This document shows positions 1 through 8,922 of a DNA stretch of 64,000 bases, piece after piece; within the stretch, counting starts at the first letter, position 1, and every line of letters starts with the position of its first letter. Source of the DNA: Pseudomonas sp. WJP1 (GTDB lineage: Bacteria > Pseudomonadota > Gammaproteobacteria > Pseudomonadales > Pseudomonadaceae). The notes under the pieces were generated by a model, which was not told where the DNA came from, made no database searches, and was given only the letters and a program-made list of their open reading frames with translations. The stretch covers positions 5,855,001-5,919,000 of the forward strand of contig NZ_CP110128.1 in NCBI RefSeq assembly GCF_028471945.1, written 5' to 3'. The position numbers and the translations under genes were made by a program.

Positions 1-2
1 AC

Positions 3-404
3 CAGCACCGCCTGGCCAGCAAGGCCTACATCGTCCCGCAGGACTTGCTCACCGAGACCTTGATCACCTACCCGGTGGAACGCGACCGGCTGGATATCTT
101 CACGCGGTTCCTGGAGCCGGCCGACGTCGAACCGGCCCAGGTCCGCACCTCGGAACTGACGGTGATGATGATGCAACTGGTGGCCAGTGGACGCGGTGTG
201 TGTGGCATGCCCCATTGGGCGTTGCATGAATACAGCTCACGGGGTTACGTGAAAGCCAAGCGCCTGGGCGAGAAAGGTCTGTTCGCGACGCTGTACGCGG
301 CCATTCGGGCCGACATGCTCGATGCGCCGTACATGCGGGACTTTTTGCTGACAGCCAAGGACACGTCGTTTTCGACGTTGGATGGGGTCAGCGCCGTTCG
401 TTAG
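3..404 (+). CDS. metR: MetR, LysR-type regulator of methionine genes (3' part only)
   Basis: This is the C-terminal half of a LysR-type transcriptional regulator whose 5' end lies outside the window. The reading frame is open from base 3. The first ATG in frame (45) is internal, not the start. The visible 133 residues are part of the effector-binding domain and closely resemble the end of E. coli MetR, with the pattern YPVERxRLD, then GMPHW, then LYAAIR. MetR activates methionine-synthesis genes with homocysteine as co-effector; that is known of the family and cannot be shown from this fragment. The DNA-binding domain is not visible. Identity as MetR rather than another LysR member rests on these conserved blocks. 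Confidence 0.85.
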   Translation, partial: QHRLASKAYIVPQDLLTETLITYPVERDRLDIFTRFLEPADVEPAQVRTSELTVMMMQLVASGRGVCGMPHWALHEYSSRGYVKAKRLGEKGLFATLYAAIRADMLDAPYMRDFLLTAKDTSFSTLDGVSAVR

Positions 405-418
405 GAGAACACATCCCC

Positions 419-508
419 TGTGGGAGCGGGCTCGCCCGCGATAGCGGTATAACTGATACATCAATGTTGAATCTACCGCCGCCATCGCGGGCAAGCCCGC
501 TCCCACAA
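419..508. repeat. REP-like inverted repeat
   Basis: Two arms, CTGTGGGAGCGGGCTCGCCC and its near reverse complement ending GCTCCCACAAG, flank a short AT-richer spacer. The element fills most of the gap between metR and the convergent acetyltransferase gene. It belongs to the paired-REP family seen at several other intergenic sites in this window, here with the GTGGGAGCGGGC variant of the arm. Confidence 0.85.
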
Positions 509-523
509 GTAACCCAGTGATCT

Positions 524-1021
524 TTAGATTTCGCGCCACATGTGGATCTTGTCGAAGTATTGCTCCCCCACCCGCACCGCCATCGGCTCCCGGCCGAACT
601 GGATGAAGCCGCAGCGCCGATAAAGGTTGAATGCCGCATCGTTACCGGCGGTGACGGTCAATTTGACCAGCCGCAGATGCGGGTGGGTCTGCGCCTCCGC
701 CAGCACCGCTTGCACCAATTGATAGCCAAGCCCGCGCTGGCGCACGTCGGCAGATACGTACATGCCGAACAGCGTCGCCTTGTGCCGGGCCTTTTCCCGG
801 GGCTCGAAGGCCAGCCCAGCGATGCCCGCCAGCCGGCCGTCGTCGAACCCCCCGAACACCACATCGAGCTTGCCGGTCAGGCGCGACTCCCACCAGCTCA
901 AAGGCATTGCCGAGCGCTCGCGCACGCTGGAGGTGAACGCCTGGGGGTGCCGCTCACAGGCTTCCAGCGTCATCGCCCGATAGTCCAGCGCATGGCTGGC
1001 ATCCAGTCGCTGAATCCACAT
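524..1021 (-). CDS. GNAT-family N-acetyltransferase
   Basis: A 165-residue single-domain acetyltransferase of the GNAT fold, which moves an acetyl group from acetyl-CoA to an amine. The acetyl-CoA pyrophosphate loop (motif A) is visible around residues 90-105 as MYVSADVRQRGLGYQLV. It is followed by the aromatic NLYRRCGF segment typical of the C-terminal strand. Length is normal for the family. Its stop lies 2 bp from the REP region and the LysE gene ends 3 bp upstream of its start, so the two are probably co-transcribed. The substrate cannot be told from sequence. Confidence 0.85.
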   Translation of the reverse strand: MWIQRLDASHALDYRAMTLEACERHPQAFTSSVRERSAMPLSWWESRLTGKLDVVFGGFDDGRLAGIAGLAFEPREKARHKATLFGMYVSADVRQRGLGYQLVQAVLAEAQTHPHLRLVKLTVTAGNDAAFNLYRRCGFIQFGREPMAVRVGEQYFDKIHMWREI

Positions 1022-1023
1022 GT

Positions 1024-1662
1024 TCAGGCCATCCGTTTTTGCTCAAGCATCAGGCGCAGCGCCAGTGCCGACAACACGAAGCCCATGAAATAACGCTGCA
1101 TCGCCAGCCAGGTCGGATTGCTGACAAACCATGACGCGATGCCCGCCGCGAACAGGGCGATCATCAGGTTCACGCAGAAACTGACGCTGATCTGGGTCAG
1201 GCCCAGCACGATACTTTGCGTGAACACCGAACCGTGCTCGGGTGTGATGAATTGCGGAAACACCGACAGGTAAAACACCGCAATCTTCGGGTTCAGGGCG
1301 CTGGTGAGAAAACCCATGGTGATCAGCTTGCGCGACGAGTCCGGTGGCAACTGCTGGGCTTCGAATGGCGATCGCGCACCCGGCTTGACCGCCTGCCAGG
1401 CCAACCACAACAGGTACAGTGCACCGGCCCACTTCAACACTTCATAGGCCATCGGCACCGCCAGGAACACAGCGCTCAAACCGGCCGCCGCGGCGAATAG
1501 ATGCACGAAGAACCCCGCGACCACGCCGAGCAACGATGTCACCCCGGCCTTGCGCCCCTGGCAGATCGAACGGGAGATCAGGTAGATCATGTTCGGCCCC
1601 GGCGTCAGCACCATCAACAATGCAGCAGCGGCGAAAATCAGCAGGTCCTGAAGCGGGATCAT
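1024..1662 (-). CDS. LysE-family translocator (amino-acid exporter type)
   Basis: A 212-residue inner-membrane protein with about six hydrophobic segments and the LysE/RhtB N-terminal signature around residues 18-35 (LTPGPNMIYLISRSI). Members export amino acids or derivatives such as lysine, threonine or homoserine lactones; the specific substrate is unknown here. A second family hallmark, LNPKIAVFYLSVFPQF, lies near residues 125-140. The downstream acetyltransferase starts 2 bp after this stop, which suggests a two-gene unit that may modify and export a small amine. That functional link is inference. Confidence 0.85.
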   Translation of the reverse strand: MIPLQDLLIFAAAALLMVLTPGPNMIYLISRSICQGRKAGVTSLLGVVAGFFVHLFAAAAGLSAVFLAVPMAYEVLKWAGALYLLWLAWQAVKPGARSPFEAQQLPPDSSRKLITMGFLTSALNPKIAVFYLSVFPQFITPEHGSVFTQSIVLGLTQISVSFCVNLMIALFAAGIASWFVSNPTWLAMQRYFMGFVLSALALRLMLEQKRMA

Positions 1663-1686
1663 GGGCGAAGTCCTTTGCGTGAATGA

Positions 1687-2121
1687 TCAGGCGGTCGCGG
1701 TCAGCGAAGCCCGATAAAACGGCAGGATCAGGTCCCGTGTCAATGGCGCCAGAACGACACCACCGTCGGTGCGCGGATCGATCCAGAGCACCTCTTCGAT
1801 CTCGGCCGCGGGGGTGACGTCTGAATCAATGCCCAGCAGAAAAATCTCGGCTTTCACCACATGACCCGGCTCATTGGCGGCCGGCGCCGAGAACTGGCCG
1901 AGGAAAGTGGCATGCGCCGAATCGATGACCAGCCCCAACTCTTCTTCCAGCTCCCGGACCAAAGCATGGACCGGTTTTTCAAAGGCTTCGATCTTTCCCC
2001 CCGGCTGCATGAACGCCTGGGTGCCGCGCTTGCGCACCAGCAGGGTACGGCCGTCTGGGCCGATCAACAAAGCGGCGGCGATGTGGATAAGTCCGGTGGG
2101 TTGGGCTGTAAACGTCGACAT
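1687..2121 (-). CDS. NUDIX hydrolase
   Basis: A 144-residue NUDIX protein. The full Nudix box GX5EX7REUXEEXGU is present (GKIEAF-E, REL, EEELG), so metal binding and hydrolysis of a nucleoside-diphosphate-linked substrate are expected. The open frame extends upstream to a TTG at 2151. The ATG at 2121 is the better start: it gives the MSTFTAQ N-terminus and has an AAAGG ribosome site about 9 bases ahead. The gene is oriented with the LysE-GNAT pair, about 24 bp upstream of it, and may be in the same transcript. Substrate unknown. Confidence 0.85.
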   Translation of the reverse strand: MSTFTAQPTGLIHIAAALLIGPDGRTLLVRKRGTQAFMQPGGKIEAFEKPVHALVRELEEELGLVIDSAHATFLGQFSAPAANEPGHVVKAEIFLLGIDSDVTPAAEIEEVLWIDPRTDGGVVLAPLTRDLILPFYRASLTATA

Positions 2122-2190
2122 GAACAAAGGCCTTTGACTCAAAAGTGGCAAGGATCACATGTCCGCCACCGATTGTGTAGGAGCCGAGTT

Positions 2191-2306
2191 TGATCGTTCC
2201 CACGCTCCGCGTAGGAATGCATCAACGGACGCTCTGCGTTCGGCTTTTGATTTGGGACGCGGAGCGTCCCTGGCTGCATTCCCACGCAGAGCGTGGGAAC
2301 GATCAG
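2191..2306. repeat. GATCGTTCCCACGC inverted repeat
   Basis: An inverted repeat with outer arms GATCGTTCCCACGCTC and GAGCGTGGGAACGATC and inner arms rich in GGACGCTC/GAGCGTCC. It forms a large imperfect hairpin between the NUDIX and amidohydrolase genes. It is a second intergenic repeat family, different from the TGTAGGAGC type. A single arm of the same repeat appears at the 3' end of the mexW gene (44841-44860). Confidence 0.8.
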
Positions 2307-3128
2307 TCAGCGCACGGGAATCAGCAACTCCCGAAGTCCGCTCGCATGCTCAACCAACTCCCCCGGCAACTTCAGCCGCCGATCTTCCAGGTATCGATAA
2401 TCCTGACGCGCCGCCGTCAACCGTTTCCGGTCCAGTTCCACCGCAAACTGCCCCTCGTCACGCCCGGCCTCGAACAACAGCGTGCCCAGAGGATCGACCA
2501 GCGCACTGCCACCGGCGAACAACAACCCGCCATCCCCCTCTTGCACGCGGTTGACCATCAGCGCAAACGCCTGGTTTTCCTGGGCGCGGGCCATGATCGC
2601 GGTGCGGTGCGTCGGACCGTAGGGGTCCATGTTGCCGTTGGTCACCAACAGCAACTCGGCACCCAGTTGCGCGAGGGCGCGGGCGGTTTCCGGGAACTCG
2701 ATGTCGTAGCAGATCAGCAGGCCGACGCGCACCCCGTTCCACAGACAGGTGGCGTAGCGATCACCGGCTTCATACACACCACGATCCGACGCCCACAGGT
2801 GCGTCTTGCGGTATTTGAGCGCGATACCCTCGGGGGTGATCAGCAACGTCGTGTTGTAGAAGCGGCCGTTGTCGTTCTCGCTGGTGCCGATGACCACGGC
2901 GATCTTGCGTTCACGGGCGGCGACGACAATCGCGCTGACGGTCGGACCGTCCAGCGGCTCGGCGACCTCGGCCACGGACTCGGCGGACGGGAAGCCCATC
3001 AGGTGGCTTTCCGGGAACATGATCAGTCGCGTGTCGGCGGCGCAGGCATTGATCGCCGCCAGGGCGCGTCCGAGGTTGTAAGCCGTGTCGTTGTCACGGC
3101 CCGCCAGTTGGGCGAGTTCGACTTTCAT
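2307..3128 (-). CDS. Carbon-nitrogen hydrolase (nitrilase superfamily)
   Basis: A 273-residue hydrolase of the nitrilase superfamily, which cleaves amides, nitriles or carbamoyl groups. The catalytic Glu-Lys-Cys triad is visible in order: FPESHLMG (Glu), KYRKTHLW (Lys) and LLICYDIEFPE (Cys). The open frame runs upstream to 3320, but the ATG at 3128 is chosen because it gives the usual short N-terminus (MKVELAQ) and has AGGA about 6 bases ahead. The gene is divergent from a LuxR-type regulator starting at 3247, which may control it. Substrate not predictable. Confidence 0.88.
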   Translation of the reverse strand: MKVELAQLAGRDNDTAYNLGRALAAINACAADTRLIMFPESHLMGFPSAESVAEVAEPLDGPTVSAIVVAARERKIAVVIGTSENDNGRFYNTTLLITPEGIALKYRKTHLWASDRGVYEAGDRYATCLWNGVRVGLLICYDIEFPETARALAQLGAELLLVTNGNMDPYGPTHRTAIMARAQENQAFALMVNRVQEGDGGLLFAGGSALVDPLGTLLFEAGRDEGQFAVELDRKRLTAARQDYRYLEDRRLKLPGELVEHASGLRELLIPVR

Positions 3129-3246
3129 GGGGAGTCCTTGTTCTGCACACCGGAAAGATTGCCCGGTCGTTGTGTGTGCGCCAGTATGCGCAGCAAGCAC
3201 GCGGCCTGAAATCACGCCGCTGGGGTAACACGATAGGGGTAGAGGC

Positions 3247-4047
3247 ATGACACTCTCGCTGGACGACATCGCCTGGCACCGTTCGGTCGGGCAATTGATC
3301 GATGCCCTGGACAAGCCCAATTTCTGGACGCAGCTGGTGCGCCTGCTGGATCAATACGTGCCCTGCGACAGCTGGGTGGCCTTGCTGTTCAGCGCCGATC
3401 AGCACCCGCAAGTATTCGCCGAATGCCCAGGCATTGACGGCGGCCCCGACCCGCTGTTCCAGGATTACCTGCGCGGCCTGTACCTGCTCGATCCGTTCTA
3501 CATCGCCTGCCGCGAGCAGTCGCGCAGCGGTTTGTATCGCCTGGCGGAAGTGGCGCCGGAGCATTTCGAACTCACCGAGTACTATCAACGATACTTTCGT
3601 GTAAATGTCGTGGCCGACGAAATACAGTTTAATTGCCAACTGGAGGGCGACCGCACGTTGTGCCTGTCACTGGGCAGCCAGCAACGCTTCAGCGCCGGGC
3701 AGATTGCCCTGCTGTCGCTGATCCAGCCGTGGGTGCTCGGATTGTTGCGCCAGCGCCTGCCCTACGAGATCAATGAAGGGGTGGCCGTTGCCCCAGTGCC
3801 GGTACAAGGTGACTGGCGAGTGCAACTGGAAGCTTCGGTGCAACAACTCAAGGGCGCACAATTGACCGCGCGGGAGCTGGATGTCGGGCGCTTGATGCTC
3901 AGCGGCTGCTCCAGCAAGGAAATCGCCCGCAAACTGGAAATCTCGATCGAGACCGTGAAAGTCCACAAGAAACACATGTACAGCAAGCTGGGGATCAAGT
4001 CCCAGTCCGAGCTGTTTTCGATTTTTCTCCAGGCACAAAACGCCTGA
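3247..4047 (+). CDS. LuxR-family transcriptional regulator
   Basis: A 266-residue regulator. The C-terminal ~60 residues are a LuxR/NarL helix-turn-helix (LTARELDVGRLMLSG, then SSKEIARKLEISIETVKVHKKHMYSKLGIKS, split here for length). The N-terminal ~190 residues contain no receiver aspartate pattern, and I do not recognise an acyl-homoserine-lactone pocket, so the signal is unknown. It is divergent from the nitrilase-family gene with a 118-bp shared promoter region, so that hydrolase is the obvious candidate target. A REP pair follows its stop. Confidence 0.85.
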   Translation: MTLSLDDIAWHRSVGQLIDALDKPNFWTQLVRLLDQYVPCDSWVALLFSADQHPQVFAECPGIDGGPDPLFQDYLRGLYLLDPFYIACREQSRSGLYRLAEVAPEHFELTEYYQRYFRVNVVADEIQFNCQLEGDRTLCLSLGSQQRFSAGQIALLSLIQPWVLGLLRQRLPYEINEGVAVAPVPVQGDWRVQLEASVQQLKGAQLTARELDVGRLMLSGCSSKEIARKLEISIETVKVHKKHMYSKLGIKSQSELFSIFLQAQNA

Positions 4048-4067
4048 CATAGCGCTGAAATGCCTTT

Positions 4068-4169
4068 CTGTAGGAGCGAGCCTGCTCGCGAAAAACGCCA
4101 AGACAACGCGAGCATTCAGATAGCACGCGTTATCGTTGAAGACCATCGCGAGCAGGCTCGCTCCTACAG
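4068..4169. repeat. REP-like inverted repeat
   Basis: Arms CTGTAGGAGCGAGCCTGCTC and its reverse complement ending CTCGCTCCTACAG enclose about 60 bases. It fills the gap between the LuxR-type regulator and the glutamate-synthase-like gene. Confidence 0.9.
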
Positions 4170-4207
4170 TGTTGTGCCTTTAGCCCGTCCGAACCCAAGG
4201 AAACCGT

Positions 4208-5827
4208 ATGAGCCTGTCACTCCTGAGCCGCTACGCCTTCTTTGCCGCGTGCGTGATCTTCACCCTCGCCAGCCTGCCCTTCCTCGAGCACGACTGGCTG
4301 TGGCCATTCACCGCCGTCACCGGCATCCTCAGCCTGATCGGCATCGGCGACTTGCTGCAAAGCCCCCACGCGGTGCGGCGCAATTACCCGATCCTGGGCA
4401 ACATCCGCTACCTGGTCGAAGCCATCCGCCCGGAAATCCGCCAGTACCTGCTCGAATCCGACAGCGACGCCCTGCCCTTCTCCCGCGCCCAGCGTTCGCT
4501 GGTCTATTCCCGGGCCAAGAATGAGAGCGCCGACAAACCCTTCGGTACCTTGATCGACGTGTACCAGTCCGGCTTCGAATTCATCGGCCACTCGATGCGC
4601 CCGGCCCCCTTGAGCGACCCGAGCGCTTTTCGCGTCACCGTCGGCGGCCCGCAGTGCACCCAGCCGTATTCGGCGTCGGTGTTCAACATCTCGGCCATGA
4701 GCTTCGGCTCGCTCAGCGCCAACGCCATCCGCGCGTTGAACCAGGGCGCCAAGCTCGGCAACTTCGCCCATGACACCGGCGAAGGCAGCATCAGCCCCTA
4801 TCACCGCGAACACGGCGGCGACCTGACCTGGGAACTGGGCAGCGGCTACTTCGGTTGCCGCACCGCCGACGGACGCTTCGACCCGCAACGCTTCGCCGCG
4901 CAAGCACAGACACCGCAAGTGCGCATGATCGAAATCAAGATGAGCCAGGGCGCCAAGCCGGGCCACGGCGGGATCCTGCCCAAGCACAAGGTCACCCAGG
5001 AAATCGCCGACACCCGCGGCATCAGCATGGGCGAAGACTGCATCTCGCCGTCACGCCATAGCGCCTTCTCCACGCCGATCGAGCTGATGCATTTCATCCA
5101 GCAATTGCGCGAACTGTCCGGCGGCAAACCGGTGGGTTTCAAATTTTGCCTGGGTCACCCGTGGGAATTCATGGGTATCGCCAAGGCCATGCTGGAAACC
5201 GGCATTCTCCCGGACTTCATCGTCGTCGACGGCAAGGAAGGTGGCACCGGTGCCGCGCCCGTGGAATTCACCGACCACATCGGCGTGCCGATGCGCGAAG
5301 GCCTGTTATTCGTGCACAACACCCTGGTGGGCTTGAACTTGCGGGACAAAATCAAGCTCGGCGCCAGCGGCAAAATCGTCAGCGCGTTCGATATCGCCAG
5401 CGTGCTGGCCATCGGCGCCGACTGGGCCAACTCGGCGCGCGGTTTCATGTTCGCCATCGGTTGCATCCAGTCGCAAAGCTGCCACACCAACAAATGCCCG
5501 ACCGGCGTCGCCACCCAGGACACCCTGCGCCAGCGCGCGCTGGTAGTGCCGGACAAGGCCCAGCGTGTCTACAACTTCCATCGCAACACCCTCAAGGGTC
5601 TGGCCGAGATGCTTGCCGCCGCGGGCCTTGAACACCCATCGCAACTGTCGGCCAAGCACTTGGTACGGCGCATGTCGGCGACCGAGATCAAACTCTTCTC
5701 ACAGCTGCATGTGTTCCTCAAACCGGGGGAATTGCTGACCGGTGAAATCAATGGCGAGTTCTACTCGCGGATGTGGCAGATGGCGCGGGCGGACAGTTTC
5801 GAGCCCAATGAGGTGGCGGCAGCCTGA
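4208..5827 (+). CDS. FMN-binding glutamate synthase family protein
   Basis: A 539-residue protein made of two N-terminal hydrophobic helices (about residues 5-50) and a glutamate-synthase central/FMN domain like GltB domain 2. The FMN barrel shows KMSQGAKPGHGG, VVDGKEGGTGAAP and LGASGKI. The 3Fe-4S cysteine cluster appears as CIQSQSCHTNKCPTG. It lacks the glutamine amidotransferase domain of real GltB, so it is not a complete glutamate synthase. Stand-alone members of this family are common in pseudomonads and their reaction is not established. The gene appears monocistronic, with a convergent operon beginning 24 bp downstream. Confidence 0.88.
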   Translation: MSLSLLSRYAFFAACVIFTLASLPFLEHDWLWPFTAVTGILSLIGIGDLLQSPHAVRRNYPILGNIRYLVEAIRPEIRQYLLESDSDALPFSRAQRSLVYSRAKNESADKPFGTLIDVYQSGFEFIGHSMRPAPLSDPSAFRVTVGGPQCTQPYSASVFNISAMSFGSLSANAIRALNQGAKLGNFAHDTGEGSISPYHREHGGDLTWELGSGYFGCRTADGRFDPQRFAAQAQTPQVRMIEIKMSQGAKPGHGGILPKHKVTQEIADTRGISMGEDCISPSRHSAFSTPIELMHFIQQLRELSGGKPVGFKFCLGHPWEFMGIAKAMLETGILPDFIVVDGKEGGTGAAPVEFTDHIGVPMREGLLFVHNTLVGLNLRDKIKLGASGKIVSAFDIASVLAIGADWANSARGFMFAIGCIQSQSCHTNKCPTGVATQDTLRQRALVVPDKAQRVYNFHRNTLKGLAEMLAAAGLEHPSQLSAKHLVRRMSATEIKLFSQLHVFLKPGELLTGEINGEFYSRMWQMARADSFEPNEVAAA

Positions 5828-5851
5828 CCGTCACGGCCCCGACATTGCGCG

Positions 5852-7360
5852 TCACCAACGCAGCGATTTGATCGGGGCCGGTTCTTTCATGACGATGAAT
5901 CCGTAATCGCCAATCAGGTAAATCCGGTAGAACTGGGTCTCCACCAGCGGCGGGTAGTTTAGATAACCCACCCGTGTCGCGTTGCGTCGCTCCTTCTCCG
6001 CGACCACGTTGGTGATGCCGACTTTCGGCAGGTTTTCAGCCAGTATGTAGAAGTCGACGTTAAGCAGATAATGCAGCACGGGCAGTTGCTTGAACGAACC
6101 CGCCGCCGCCATTAACCAGTGATCGGAATAGGTCACCGACATGTAGATGCGCTTGGCGTCACGCAAGGATTGATGGCTGGCGATGTCGCGCTCAAGACTG
6201 TTCAGCGCACTGCTGGCGAAGGCTTTCTGCACCGTCAGGACCCGGCCATAGGCAAAACACAACGACAACATGGCCAGCAGTGGCACCAGCAACAGCAGGG
6301 GCAAACGTTCGTGAAGCGTTGCCAGCGCCAGATGACTCAAATAAAACAGCAGCACCAGCAACACCGCGAACCCCATCAAGGTCCTGGCGCCTTCGTTGAA
6401 GTCGCGGAAAAACAGCGCGACACCGGACACCAACACCACCACGACCGGCACGGTTAACAGACACAGCAGACCGATCAGCAGCTTCTTCGACCCGCTGTCC
6501 TTGCGCTCGAGAATCTTCAAGCCCAGGCAAACAGCACCGGCGATGGCGCAGAGCAACAACCCGGCGCACACCCAGGCAAATCCGCCATGGAACAACAGCA
6601 CGACTTTCTCCAGGACTCGCGCGATGTTGATGTGGATTTGCAGCAAAGGCTGCGCCGACCAGTTAAGCAACACCGTGCGACCTTGTCCCATAAAAGGAAA
6701 TGCACTGACCCAGTAGATCAGCCACCCGAGAAACAGCTGGGCGATCCGCCAGCCGATCAAAGCGCCCCACCGCGACCAGGCCACTTGGTCATTGACCGCC
6801 CTGAATACTTCAAGACAGCACAGGCCGAGAAACACATTGACGCTGATTTGATACAGGCCCAGCGCCAGTGCAATCAGGAAGGAAGGCACCAGCCATTGCA
6901 GAATGCGCGAAGGGTGACGGAAGGTGATGGCGAAGATCACCGCCACCACACTCAGGGTCATGACCGGGCCGTCGTATTGATAGGTCAGGTTTTGCAGGAA
7001 GAACGGGTTGTACCAGAGTGGCAACAGCACCAGGCAGCAGCTGATGGTCGGCGCGCGGAAGTGATGAAAAGTCAGGCTGGTCAGTGCCCAGGACATGGCC
7101 AGGGTGGCGATCAACAGCGGCAATGGAAAGATGTTCGGCGCGCCAGTGCTGAAGGTCAGCGCGTTGTAGAACAACTCGGCGAACAACCGCCCTTCCTGTG
7201 CCCAGGCCATGCCGGCCGACAGCGAGCGCCAGTTGTCATCGATGTAGGGAAAATCCGCGAGGATCAACGGCAGGACGTACGCGAAGGTCGCAGGCAAAAA
7301 AAACAGCCAGGCCTGGCGTCGAGTGAGTTCCTTGATGAAGAAATCGCTGAACCGGCCCAT
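5852..7360 (-). CDS. GtrII-type membrane glucosyltransferase of a gtr operon
   Basis: A 502-residue polytopic membrane protein with about ten hydrophobic segments and an early DFPYIDDNWRS motif in the first periplasmic loop, resembling the Glucos_trans_II family (serotype-specific GtrII-like enzymes). It would transfer glucose from undecaprenyl-phosphate-glucose to the O-antigen on the periplasmic face. The open frame extends to 7459, but the ATG at 7360 follows the gtrB stop by one base (TAG-C-ATG), which indicates translational coupling and sets the start. As third gene of gtrA-gtrB-gtrX it is the acceptor-specific component. The exact linkage made is not predictable. Confidence 0.82.
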   Translation of the reverse strand: MGRFSDFFIKELTRRQAWLFFLPATFAYVLPLILADFPYIDDNWRSLSAGMAWAQEGRLFAELFYNALTFSTGAPNIFPLPLLIATLAMSWALTSLTFHHFRAPTISCCLVLLPLWYNPFFLQNLTYQYDGPVMTLSVVAVIFAITFRHPSRILQWLVPSFLIALALGLYQISVNVFLGLCCLEVFRAVNDQVAWSRWGALIGWRIAQLFLGWLIYWVSAFPFMGQGRTVLLNWSAQPLLQIHINIARVLEKVVLLFHGGFAWVCAGLLLCAIAGAVCLGLKILERKDSGSKKLLIGLLCLLTVPVVVVLVSGVALFFRDFNEGARTLMGFAVLLVLLFYLSHLALATLHERLPLLLLVPLLAMLSLCFAYGRVLTVQKAFASSALNSLERDIASHQSLRDAKRIYMSVTYSDHWLMAAAGSFKQLPVLHYLLNVDFYILAENLPKVGITNVVAEKERRNATRVGYLNYPPLVETQFYRIYLIGDYGFIVMKEPAPIKSLRW

Positions 7361-7361
7361 G

Positions 7362-8303
7362 CTAGGGTTCGCGCCTGTTTTTGCCGCCGATGATGTCCTT
7401 GACCACATAGCGCGGCCGGTGCTTGGCTTCGATGTAGATGCGGCCGACGTATTCGCCAAGGATGCCGATGCCGATCAGTTGCACGCCGCCGAGAAACAGA
7501 ATGGCGGTCATCAACGAAGGGTAACCGGGCACGCTGTTACCGAAGAAAATCTTGTCCAGCACCATGTACACCGCGTACAGCACCGCAAAAATCGAAATAC
7601 CGCCGCCAACGTAGGTCCACAGTCGCAACGGTACGGTGCTGAACGACGTCACGCCCTCCAGTGCCAGGTTCCACAGTTTCCACACATTGAACTTGCTGCT
7701 GCCGGCGACGCGTTCGGCCCGTTCGTATTCCACCACCACGGTATTGAACCCGGCCCAGGACAGCACGCCTTTCATGAACAACTGATGCTCGGGCAAGGTG
7801 CGGATCACGTCCACCACCTTGCGATCCATAAGCCGGAAGTCACCGACGTTCTCTTCGATGCGGGTGTAGGAAATCCGATTCAACAGGTGATAGAACAGCG
7901 CAGCGCTGTGACGCTTCATATAACTGTCGGCGGTGCGGTCGCGGCGCTTGGCCAGAACCACATCCGCGCCTTTTTGCCATTTTTCGATCAACCGCGGGAT
8001 GACGCTGATCGGGTCCTGCAGGTCGACGTCCATCGGGATGACCGCATCGCCGCTGGCATATTCCAGCCCGGCAAACAGCGCCGGCTCCTTGCCGAAATTG
8101 CGCGAGAAATTGATCAGCATCACCTGTTCGTCCGCCTGCGCCAGGGCCGATGCCTGTGCGGCCGTGCCATCGGAGCTGCCGTCATTGATGAACACGATCT
8201 CGACCTCGGCCCCGTCGAGTTTCAACTCACGTCGAACCGCCTGGTAAAACAGATTGATCGCCTGTTCTTCGTTGAACACCGGGACGATAAGCGAAACCTT
8301 CAT
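7362..8303 (-). CDS. gtrB: GtrB, bactoprenol glucosyltransferase
   Basis: A 313-residue family-2 glycosyltransferase. It has an N-terminal GT-A domain ([16 protein letters not shown]; catalytic MDVDLQDP around residue 92) and two C-terminal membrane helices (about residues 230-295). It makes undecaprenyl-phosphate-glucose on the cytoplasmic face. Its start overlaps the gtrA stop by 4 bases (ATGA) and its stop sits one base before the gtrC-type gene, so the three are one tightly coupled operon. Length and architecture match GtrB/YfdH. ArnC-like enzymes share the fold, but the gtrA neighbour favours O-antigen glucosylation. Confidence 0.9.
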   Translation of the reverse strand: MKVSLIVPVFNEEQAINLFYQAVRRELKLDGAEVEIVFINDGSSDGTAAQASALAQADEQVMLINFSRNFGKEPALFAGLEYASGDAVIPMDVDLQDPISVIPRLIEKWQKGADVVLAKRRDRTADSYMKRHSAALFYHLLNRISYTRIEENVGDFRLMDRKVVDVIRTLPEHQLFMKGVLSWAGFNTVVVEYERAERVAGSSKFNVWKLWNLALEGVTSFSTVPLRLWTYVGGGISIFAVLYAVYMVLDKIFFGNSVPGYPSLMTAILFLGGVQLIGIGILGEYVGRIYIEAKHRPRYVVKDIIGGKNRREP

Positions 8304-8674
8304 GAATCACGCTCACGAAACACCACGTACTTGGAAAACAGGAAGCCGAACACCAGGCTCAATGCAGAAAACAGTGCCACGGTGAGCAAGCCATGCAAGC
8401 GCCAGACATCGCCCGCATGGCCGACGCCGAGACTGAGCGCGCCCATCGCCAGCATGAACGACAGGTATCCGCCAACTGACGCCTTGGCATCAAAGGTATA
8501 GAGCGCGTTCATATAAAAGGAAAACGAGGCGGCCACGCAGAAGGCTGCCAGGTTGCTGAGCGCCTGGCTGAAGCCGGCGGCCACGCTCAAGAGAAAAAAG
8601 ATCTGCCAGTGAATCAGCGTGTTCGCGACGCCAATTACGGTGTAGCTGGACAAGCCCTTGCATGAAAGTCTCAC
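8300..8674 (-). CDS. gtrA: GtrA-family bactoprenol-glucose flippase
   Basis: A 124-residue four-helix membrane protein of the GtrA family, thought to flip undecaprenyl-phosphate-glucose to the periplasm. Typical features are the N-terminal [13 protein letters not shown] and the later [12 protein letters not shown] segment. An upstream GTG at 8704 is possible, but the GTG at 8674 has AGGAG 6 bases ahead and gives the usual N-terminus, so a GTG start there is preferred. It is the first gene of the gtr operon and is divergent from the OpgC-type gene across about 250 bp. Confidence 0.85.
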   Translation of the reverse strand: MRLSCKGLSSYTVIGVANTLIHWQIFFLLSVAAGFSQALSNLAAFCVAASFSFYMNALYTFDAKASVGGYLSFMLAMGALSLGVGHAGDVWRLHGLLTVALFSALSLVFGFLFSKYVVFRERDS

Positions 8675-8922
8675 GTGACGCTCCTGCGATAGAACGCTGA
8701 CCACACAAGTATTTGAGCTTGTCTGCTGTCATAAATCGCAGGTAAGGCGACCTTTCAGACCAGCGGTCAGGGTCTGCGATCACCCCGGGAGACATTCCGA
8801 AATATCCCGCCTTTGCAATTGTCGGCGAATCAGTCCACCCTGCGCGCCGCCCATATTCGGCCTGCAACTTTTTGCGCCTTCGGCCAATCCTTTATTCAAT
8901 ACCTGTCTACGAGCCTGCCGTC

